From assembly GCA_946886805.1 (NCBI GenBank), contig CAMPJM010000096.1, forward strand, positions 1-10,856: a stretch of 10,856 nucleotides of DNA, written 5' to 3'. Shown here piece after piece: positions 5,763 to 10,856 of this stretch. This stretch comes from an uncultured Flammeovirgaceae bacterium (GTDB lineage: Bacteria > Bacteroidota > Bacteroidia > Cytophagales > Cyclobacteriaceae). Every line of letters starts with the position of its first letter. Within the stretch, counting starts at the first letter, position 1. The notes beneath the pieces are model-generated. The model searched no databases, was not told the DNA's origin, and saw only the letters and a program-made list of their open reading frames with translations. Position numbers and translations under genes: made by a program.

Positions 5763-6467
5763 TCACAGGTCCCCCAACTGCGGACGGATTATCAGTTCCT
5801 CAATCACTGCCTGAGGAGATACCGCATAGGCAGCCCATACCGCAGCAGCAACATCTTCTGGCTTCATAAATCGTTCTGGTGGCAAATCTGTATCTTCCCA
5901 ACTAGCCGTAAGTGTGGCGCCCGGAATTACCGATGTTACCTTTATCCCAAAAGGTTTCATTTCTTCTCTTAATACTTTACTCATTCCCAACATTGCAAAT
6001 TTTGAAATACAGTAAGAACCGCCGTTTACATAAGGTGTAATACTAGCCGTGGAACACATATTGAAAATATAACCGCTATTTTGAGATTTCATTGCCGGAA
6101 TCAATGCCCGCGACAGATGATAGGCACTGTACAAATTGGTACTGATCATCTTCTCCAATGTCCCGTCCTCTTCTGTATGTACCTGGCCTGGAATAAATAA
6201 GCCAGCATTATTAACCAAAACGTCGACAGGTCTATTAAGCTCAGCAATGTACTTACCAAATGAATCGACTTCGCTTTTGATTGACAAATCAGCTTTCATG
6301 AAATAAAAATTGATGGCTTTGGTCTGAGTAATTTCCTTTTCTAGATTCTCCAATTCCTCAAGATTCCGGGAACAAGTAACTACATCGAAACCTTCCATTG
6401 CAAATTTCTCAATTATCGCTTTTCCGATCCCTTTTGTACCGCCGGTTACTACAATTAATTTTTTCAT
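5763..6467 (-). CDS. Short-chain dehydrogenase/reductase (SDR), classical type
   Basis: This is a complete 234-residue classical SDR with a Rossmann fold. It has the cofactor loop TGGTKGIG (8-15), Arg34 after the second strand (favouring NADPH over NAD), Asp60 of the ADL motif, NNAG (86-89), Asn111, and the catalytic set Ser139, Tyr152 and Lys156 (YCISK). All key residues are present, so it should reduce or oxidise a carbonyl or alcohol. The substrate cannot be read from sequence. The ending EELIIRPQLGDL recalls the YdfG-like and 3-oxoacyl reductase-like SDRs with broad substrate range. It is soluble and cytoplasmic. It lies alone on the minus strand, divergent from mlaE across a 362-base gap. 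The ATG at 6467 immediately precedes the KKLIVVTGG strand, as expected for the family's true start. Confidence 0.93.
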   Translation of the reverse strand: MKKLIVVTGGTKGIGKAIIEKFAMEGFDVVTCSRNLEELENLEKEITQTKAINFYFMKADLSIKSEVDSFGKYIAELNRPVDVLVNNAGLFIPGQVHTEEDGTLEKMISTNLYSAYHLSRALIPAMKSQNSGYIFNMCSTASITPYVNGGSYCISKFAMLGMSKVLREEMKPFGIKVTSVIPGATLTASWEDTDLPPERFMKPEDVAAAVWAAYAVSPQAVIEELIIRPQLGDL

Positions 6468-6691
6468 CGTTGACGTTTTATGCTGTTGTTTTTTATTACT
6501 TCTACCCTCATCAGGAGATTCCTCTTTGCCAGTCTTGAATATTTACTTCGTCTCTCTTCGTAGATATGTTTGTGAAACCTACGCTATACCTGGCTAGTTA
6601 CATTAGTCTTTTATAGTAAAAGTCAAATGAACTAAATTTACTTCAACCTTTTTGACATTTATTTAGTATTTTTCCGAAATATAACCTTTAC

Positions 6692-6727
6692 AACCAAAGG
6701 GGGAGCAATGAGTTGTTAACTTTGGTT
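6692..6727. promoter_or_regulatory. Inverted repeat overlapping the mlaE promoter, possible operator
   Basis: AACCAAAG (6692-6699) and CTTTGGTT (6720-6727) are perfect reverse complements 20 bases apart. The right arm overlaps TAACTTTG (6717-6724), and the left arm falls where the upstream promoter element should be. A dimeric repressor bound here would block the promoter. No regulator gene is near. Confidence 0.35.
6717..6724 (+). promoter_or_regulatory. -7 promoter element of mlaE-mlaF
   Basis: TAACTTTG matches TAnnTTTG fully. No TTTG is found about 19 bases upstream, so activation or an unusual upstream element may be needed. Transcription from here would give a leader of about 100 bases. 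Confidence 0.4.
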
Positions 6728-6745
6728 ATACATTTTTAAATTAAG

Positions 6746-6771
6746 AGCTATAGCTTTGGAAAGCTATGGCT
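6746..6771 (+). promoter_or_regulatory. Hairpin in the mlaE leader
   Basis: AGCTATAGCTTT (6746-6757) pairs with AAAGCTATGGCT (6760-6771) over 12 positions with one G-U wobble and only GG between the arms. It is followed by AAAACAAGA, not a U-run, so it is not a standard terminator. It sits within the predicted untranslated leader, about 60 bases before the ATG. Confidence 0.4.
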
Positions 6772-6829
6772 AAAACAAGATGACATTTAAGATTTCCGGA
6801 CTTCCTACAGATAACAGCACTGAATATTA

Positions 6830-7558
6830 ATGAAAAGTATTGGAAAGTATTTTATTTTTATGGGTTCTTTATTTACAAACAGAGAATCTTTTAGCACCTA
6901 TGTAAGGCTTGTATTTGATGAATCTATTCAAATTGGTATTAAATCCATTACCATTGTGGCGATAGTTTCTACTTTCATAGGTGCTGTAACTGCTGTACAA
7001 ACAGCCTACAATTTAGTGAGCCCGCTTATCGCAGATTACGTGATAGGCTTGATTGTTCGGGACATGACGCTTTTGGAGCTCGCTCCCACAATTACCGCTA
7101 TAGTCTTTGCGGGAAAAGTAGGTTCTAATATTGCTGGGGGCTTAGGCACCATGAGAATAACAGAACAAATTGATGCCCTGGAGGTAATGGGGATTAACCC
7201 TGCTTCCTATCTGGTTTTGCCCAAAGTTGTTGCATCCATGATTATGTACCCTTTGTTGGTAATACTGGCTGCCTTTCTCTCAATCTATGGAGGATATTTA
7301 GCAGGAACATTGTCTGGGGTAATTACAGGGGAAGAATATATTTATGGTATCAGGGCTGATTTTAATGAATTTACCATCTCTTTTATGATGATCAAATCAG
7401 TCGTATTCGCCTTTTTGGTTGCTTCTATATCTTCCTATAAAGGATTTTTCACCAAAGGAGGCGCACTTGAAGTAGGAATTGCCAGCACCAGTGCTGTTAC
7501 GAATAGTTGTATTGCTATATTACTGGCTGATTATTTATTAGCGCAGTTATTATTATAA
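6830..7558 (+). CDS. mlaE: MlaE-type ABC transporter permease
   Basis: This 242-residue integral inner-membrane protein belongs to the MlaE (YrbE) permease family. It forms a dimeric channel with two MlaF ATPases and moves phospholipids between inner membrane and periplasm, usually with an MCE-domain MlaD ring. Five or so hydrophobic segments are visible (about 39-59, 84-97, 133-163, 186-203, 222-242). The family signature lies at 83-122: ELAPTITAIVFAGKVGSNIAG followed by GTMRITEQIDALEVMG. The family's usual Ala-Glu-(Leu/Ile)-Gly-x-Met is Gly-Gly-Leu-Gly-Thr-Met here, so the conserved glutamate is Gly104 (codon GGC, 7139-7141). Length is normal for Bacteroidota. No MlaD, MlaC or MlaB gene is in view. 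There is no Shine-Dalgarno at the ATG. Confidence 0.93.
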   Translation: MKSIGKYFIFMGSLFTNRESFSTYVRLVFDESIQIGIKSITIVAIVSTFIGAVTAVQTAYNLVSPLIADYVIGLIVRDMTLLELAPTITAIVFAGKVGSNIAGGLGTMRITEQIDALEVMGINPASYLVLPKVVASMIMYPLLVILAAFLSIYGGYLAGTLSGVITGEEYIYGIRADFNEFTISFMMIKSVVFAFLVASISSYKGFFTKGGALEVGIASTSAVTNSCIAILLADYLLAQLLL

Positions 7559-7794
7559 TGCCCCGAATTAAAAATGGCAAGGAAATATATACCTTGATAT
7601 GTTACCGCCCCTCAGAGTCTCTCTTTTTAGAGGACTCTGGGGTGAGAGCAAAACACGGCTCTTTCGTATTAAAAATGCAAAGGAAGTACGGTACAATTGA
7701 TTTAGGCACAGTTAATATTATCTTATTTTTTGTCTTATTAAAAATACTGAGGATAGCCCTCTAATACTATTCTTGAAATTTACGCTATCATAAA
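7559..7794. repeat. mlaE-mlaF spacer with strong palindromic repeat
   Basis: The core hairpin is CAGAGTC (7613-7619) with GACTCTG (7633-7639). It extends inward by CTCT/AGAG (7621-7624 with 7629-7632, TTTT loop) and outward by CCC/GGG after a one-base bulge. It resembles dispersed palindromic elements found between Bacteroidota genes (from memory). Similar but imperfect sequences flank it: ATTAAAAATGGCAAGGAA (from 7567) and ATTAAAAATGCAAAGGAA (from 7668). A 68-codon frame (7558-7764) crosses the palindrome and is probably not a gene. The spacer is unusually long for an mlaEF pair and may alter the ratio of the two proteins. Confidence 0.6.
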
Positions 7795-8547
7795 ATGATT
7801 GAAATAAAAAATATACACAAGACTTTTAATGACGTACCTGTCCTGAAAGGCATTGATGGCATATTTAATAAAGGAAAAATGAACCTGATTATTGGCGCAA
7901 GCGGTACAGGAAAAAGTGTGCTTTTAAAATGTATTGTGGGTTTAGTGCCTCCCGATGAAGGGGCTGTGTTTTTTGACGGGAGAGATTTTACGCACGGAGA
8001 TCGCGACCTCAGAACCGAGGTAAGGAGAGAAATTGGAATGCTTTTTCAGGGATCTGCTTTATTTGATTCTAAAACGGTAGAACAAAATGTGATGTTCCCA
8101 TTAGATGTGCTGACCAAAATGCCCAAGGATGAAAAGCTGGACAGGGTAAATTTTTGTCTTAAAAGAGTAGGCCTGGAAAATGTAAACCAAAAGATGCCTT
8201 CTGAGATTAGCGGTGGAATGAAAAAAAGGGTAGGAATTGCGCGGGCAATAGTAAACAACTCTCAATACCTATTTTGCGACGAACCAAATTCTGGTCTCGA
8301 TCCGCAAACAGCAATAGTGATAGATAATCTTATTAATGAGATCACAAAAGAATATGACATAACCACTATAGTAGTAACCCACGATATGAACTCTGTAATG
8401 GAAACGGGCGACTATATTATGTTTATGTACCAGGGAAATAAGCTTTGGGAGGGCAATAAGGAAGAAATACTGCATGCAGATGTGAAAGAGCTTAACGACT
8501 TAGTATATGCCTCTGATTTTATGAAGAAACTTAAGAAAAGCCTTTAA
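7795..8547 (+). CDS. mlaF: MlaF-type ABC transporter ATPase
   Basis: This complete 250-residue ABC ATPase drives the MlaE permease in phospholipid transport. All motifs are intact: Walker A GASGTGKS (34-41), Q-loop Gln85 in MLFQGSALFDS, signature ISGGMKKR (138-145), Walker B YLFCDEP (158-164), D-loop SGLDP (166-170) and switch His196 in VVTHDM. The QGSALFDS and SGGMKKRVGIARAI forms are characteristic of MlaF rather than of other ABC importers. It is cytoplasmic and binds the coupling helices of MlaE. It lies downstream of mlaE, separated by a long spacer with a palindromic repeat, and is probably co-transcribed with it. Its stop is 15 bases from the stop of the convergent outer-membrane gene. 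Confidence 0.95.
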   Translation: MIEIKNIHKTFNDVPVLKGIDGIFNKGKMNLIIGASGTGKSVLLKCIVGLVPPDEGAVFFDGRDFTHGDRDLRTEVRREIGMLFQGSALFDSKTVEQNVMFPLDVLTKMPKDEKLDRVNFCLKRVGLENVNQKMPSEISGGMKKRVGIARAIVNNSQYLFCDEPNSGLDPQTAIVIDNLINEITKEYDITTIVVTHDMNSVMETGDYIMFMYQGNKLWEGNKEEILHADVKELNDLVYASDFMKKLKKSL

Positions 8548-8559
8548 TTCAGGTGAATT
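8546..8559. terminator. Short palindrome between convergent stops
   Basis: AATTCA (8546-8551) and TGAATT (8554-8559) are perfect reverse complements around GG, filling the 15-base gap between mlaF and the leftward gene. It is too short and AT-rich for a strong terminator. It is the only candidate for ending both transcripts in the gap, so run-through and antisense overlap are likely. Confidence 0.25.
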
Positions 8560-8562
8560 TCA

Positions 8563-10856
8563 TTAAAACAAGGCACTAATCTGCATTCTACCTATATGTA
8601 TAACAGCTTGATTGTTTGATTTTCTCCCTTCGTAATTAACACTGATCTGAAGGCCTTCCGCTACCCTTTGCTGCAAATTAAATGTCCAGGTATAGTTGCT
8701 TCCCGGCCGTAATGCCTCTAGGAGTTCATAACCAACGGGCGTATTTTCTTCTCCTTTAAAATCTATATCAATATATTTGAGTGCCAAATTAATAGTTCTT
8801 TTTGAAACCTGTGTAAATCTACATTCCAAACCGAAGGAATTAATTGTAGCGCTTTCTTGATTATCGTTAGCCTCTTCAAGCACATTTAGCTTATCTGCGT
8901 AAGAATACCTGGTAGTTAATCTAAAATTTCTCACAGGCAACCACTCGAATTCTGGATTCACTTCGAAATACTCAATCTGGTAATTTCTCCCTTCAAGGAA
9001 ATCAGAGGAATTATAAAGCTCACCTTTAGCACCTCCTATTCGTAAATTATAATTTTTCCGGAAATTGATCCTTGAATTATACTGCAGCTCATTACTCTTT
9101 CGTGTATCAAAGCCATTAGTTAAGAGCTCCTTTCTTTCTGATACAACCAGTCCTGCGTCTAAACCAAACTTTGGGTTGGACCTGTTGTAAAATAATGTGG
9201 ACCGCAGAGACTCTCTAATTGCCAAAAGGTTTTCGTCTTCAATTGCATTTGCAAATGGCAGGAAACGAGCAGCGGCATCATTATCAGTATGTTTTTTATC
9301 AATGCTCCAGGCTGTGACATTGGAAAATTTAGAAAAGAAGGACTTAAGCCCCCCCACAGATCGCCAATTTCTAGGCATCGAAAAGTTCAACCTGTAGTTC
9401 AGATTGCTTGAATAGGCAAGCAGGTATTCATCGGTAGGTACAAAAATTTTTATATAATTGCGTTCATCCGGATTTATTGCCTCATAAAATTCATAAATAT
9501 CCTGGATCTCATCGTTATTATCATCCCTCCAGGTATGGGTACCCTCCCCTGTCGGAACTTTTAAAAACACAAATTCTCTGCGGGGCTCCTGTGCATTTGC
9601 TACAGCATAAGTAAGTTCAGACCTGACATGTTTATCAAATAAATCAGCAAACCAGTCCATACGACCCATTATAGTCTCTTCTAATTTTTTATCGGAAGTC
9701 TCCGATAAATTTTCCAGAGCACGATACGTAAGCGAAAAACTGATGTCATGATTATCAAACAAACTACTCTCAAAGATAAAATTGGTAGTCTCTGATTTAG
9801 ATGCTAAGCTTAGTGCTCCGGCCACTGGTTCCTCATCTTCTCTGATGGTATAATTTAAGTTGAATCTGGTTGAAAGGGAATCATTACTTCTAATAAAAAA
9901 TGTATGTGCATTGAAATTAAGCGGGATTGGTAGACCAGCAACAATATTTACCAGAGAATCCGTACTTGCTGAGCTAATTTCATTTTGTTCTATGCTGTAT
10001 TGATAGCCAGGAACAAATATCTTGGAATTGTAAGAAACAGCTGCATCCATTTTTTTCCAGTCGGATGTATAATTGTTGTGATCGCTTTTTAAATAAAAAA
10101 GGTTTGATGACAATCTAAACCGGCCAAAAGACTGAGCAATATCTGCGTAATGTTGGTACCCATCTACCGCGTCTCCCCTCTTTCTTTTCACCATTCTATA
10201 ACTGAGCAGGTTATTATAATCCTTAGCTATACCCATAGATATACTGAAAATATTTTCATTGAAACTTTTTATGGAATCTGCCGGAATGAAATTCCAATTT
10301 CTCTCAAACTCAATTTCACGGAACCTATCTATGGGTCTAAAGGTCTTTTCGTTGTATTCATAATCGAAACCGGCATTCCATTTATAGCCTTTCAGGAAAC
10401 TTACCGGTCTTTCTTTACTGAGAAAACCTCCTTTATATGCTATCCCATTATCGTCGTCAGAATTTTGTTCTGAATACAGGTTGAGGTCATTATTGGAAAA
10501 AGCAACCTCAGAAAAAAAGGATTCGAATTCCGTTAATTGGACTTCTCCACCTACAGTAAGCATTCGCTTTTGCGAAGGAGTAGGTATGGCTATTACGGGT
10601 TCGTAGCTGCCCTGTGGCACACCATTAACCGGTGCCACCCATTCGTAAATCCTTCCGTTGACATTGCGGTCGGTAAGCCTGTAGTTTCCGTTCCCCGAAC
10701 CGACTTCTGAGAATGAAACATCGAAAACAGCGCTATCGGAATTTGTGCTAAAAACATATACAGGAGACTGGCTCTCCAATGTATCTACTTGCTTATAAAG
10801 GATGAGGTTTGGATTATAGGGGATGCTGTCTACGCCCGAAATTACAGCTTGCTCTA
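8563..10856 (-). CDS. Large outer-membrane beta-barrel protein, C-terminal part (5' end outside window)
   Basis: The frame is open to the right edge and gives about 763 residues without a genuine start. The only nearby initiator-like codon is a TTG at 10779, and 25 codons before it remain open, so the gene begins outside. The sequence is beta-rich with alternating hydrophobic and polar residues, many aromatic and Asn residues, and ends in QISALF, the terminal phenylalanine typical of outer-membrane barrels. The visible N-terminal part (about 1-170, counted from codon 10779) has SFSEVGSGNGNYRL and YEWVAPVNGVPQG, resembling extracellular beta domains of large Bacteroidota surface proteins. At 419-430 it carries DDNNDEIQDIYE, which fits a calcium-loop pattern. 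I recognise no named family; it resembles long hypothetical outer-membrane proteins of Cytophagales, with a looser likeness to SprA. Surface attachment, secretion or uptake cannot be decided. It converges with mlaF. Confidence 0.8.
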   Translation of the reverse strand, partial: EQAVISGVDSIPYNPNLILYKQVDTLESQSPVYVFSTNSDSAVFDVSFSEVGSGNGNYRLTDRNVNGRIYEWVAPVNGVPQGSYEPVIAIPTPSQKRMLTVGGEVQLTEFESFFSEVAFSNNDLNLYSEQNSDDDNGIAYKGGFLSKERPVSFLKGYKWNAGFDYEYNEKTFRPIDRFREIEFERNWNFIPADSIKSFNENIFSISMGIAKDYNNLLSYRMVKRKRGDAVDGYQHYADIAQSFGRFRLSSNLFYLKSDHNNYTSDWKKMDAAVSYNSKIFVPGYQYSIEQNEISSASTDSLVNIVAGLPIPLNFNAHTFFIRSNDSLSTRFNLNYTIREDEEPVAGALSLASKSETTNFIFESSLFDNHDISFSLTYRALENLSETSDKKLEETIMGRMDWFADLFDKHVRSELTYAVANAQEPRREFVFLKVPTGEGTHTWRDDNNDEIQDIYEFYEAINPDERNYIKIFVPTDEYLLAYSSNLNYRLNFSMPRNWRSVGGLKSFFSKFSNVTAWSIDKKHTDNDAAARFLPFANAIEDENLLAIRESLRSTLFYNRSNPKFGLDAGLVVSERKELLTNGFDTRKSNELQYNSRINFRKNYNLRIGGAKGELYNSSDFLEGRNYQIEYFEVNPEFEWLPVRNFRLTTRYSYADKLNVLEEANDNQESATINSFGLECRFTQVSKRTINLALKYIDIDFKGEENTPVGYELLEALRPGSNYTWTFNLQQRVAEGLQISVNYEGRKSNNQAVIHIGRMQISALF

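Larger units (their letters stand above)
6468..6829. other. Divergent regulatory region between SDR gene and mlaE
   Basis: There is no gene here. It should carry the promoters of both divergent genes. For the leftward gene, TAGGTTTC (6574-6581 read leftward) is a seven-of-eight -7 match without a good upstream partner. For the rightward pair there is a perfect -7 element at 6717-6724. Three inverted repeats lie within it: GTCAAA (6622-6627) with TTTGAC (6651-6656), AACCAAAG with CTTTGGTT, and a 12-bp leader hairpin at 6746-6771. Confidence 0.5.

Noticed and set aside
6652..6685. Sigma70-like TTGACA with TATAAC upstream of mlaE
   Set aside because: The spacing is 22 bases, too long for a normal promoter, and the hexamer pair is not the usual form in this phylum.
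7558..7764. A 68-codon frame whose ATG overlaps the mlaE stop
   Set aside because: It runs straight through the palindromic repeat, has no family features, and its first and last thirds derive from the two flanking direct repeats. The stop-start overlap is probably chance.
8046..8475. Two minus-strand frames of 68-70 codons within mlaF
   Set aside because: They are antisense shadows of a gene whose ABC ATPase motifs are complete.
10150..10473. A 107-codon plus-strand frame
   Set aside because: It is antisense to the large outer-membrane gene and has no recognisable features; the minus-strand frame is clearly the coding one.
10777..10779. TTG as start codon of the outer-membrane protein
   Set aside because: The frame stays open for 25 more codons to the window edge and there is no signal peptide after the TTG, so the true start is outside.

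Overview
The window looks like chromosomal DNA of a Bacteroidota bacterium, most likely from the Cytophagales and relatives. Several signs point this way: AT-rich DNA, few Shine-Dalgarno sequences, upstream sites matching the Bacteroidota -7 element TAnnTTTG, a compact MlaE/MlaF pair, a large outer-membrane barrel protein ending in phenylalanine, and many degenerate palindromic intergenic repeats. The assignment rests on style and family resemblance only; no search was run.

Left part (1-3300). A rightward 572-codon gene has an unfamiliar N-terminal half and a C-terminal half with nucleoside-phosphorylase-fold motifs. It is followed by about 1.2 kb with no convincing gene. That stretch holds three diverged copies of a repeat unit, a 90-bp MITE-like element with 18-bp terminal inverted repeats, and smaller palindromes. 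The stretch ends at a 44-codon single-membrane-span gene that the long-ORF view misses. This small gene has its own plausible promoter and a perfect 14-bp terminator-like hairpin.

Middle (3300-6830). A membrane-bound histidine-kinase-like protein has lysine where the phosphorylated histidine should be, and it is preceded by a tiny reading frame that overlaps its start codon. Leftward genes follow: a small lipoprotein, a doubtful 79-codon frame that may be a decayed gene, and a classical short-chain dehydrogenase/reductase with an intact catalytic triad. A 360-bp regulatory gap separates the reductase from the next, divergent genes.

Right part (6830-10856). mlaE (permease) and mlaF (ATPase) form a rightward pair that would make the inner-membrane core of a phospholipid transporter. 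They are separated by about 240 bp that contains a strong palindromic repeat. No MCE-domain (MlaD) gene is in view. The permease lacks a glutamate that is usual in its family signature. Convergent with mlaF, only 15 bp away, is the 3' part of a large leftward gene for an outer-membrane barrel protein; its start lies beyond the right edge.

I found no complete insertion sequence, CRISPR array, tRNA or rRNA. The best candidates for something undescribed are the lysine-substituted kinase with its coupled leader frame, the small membrane protein, and the nucleoside-phosphorylase-like fusion. None of them is proven to be a new system.
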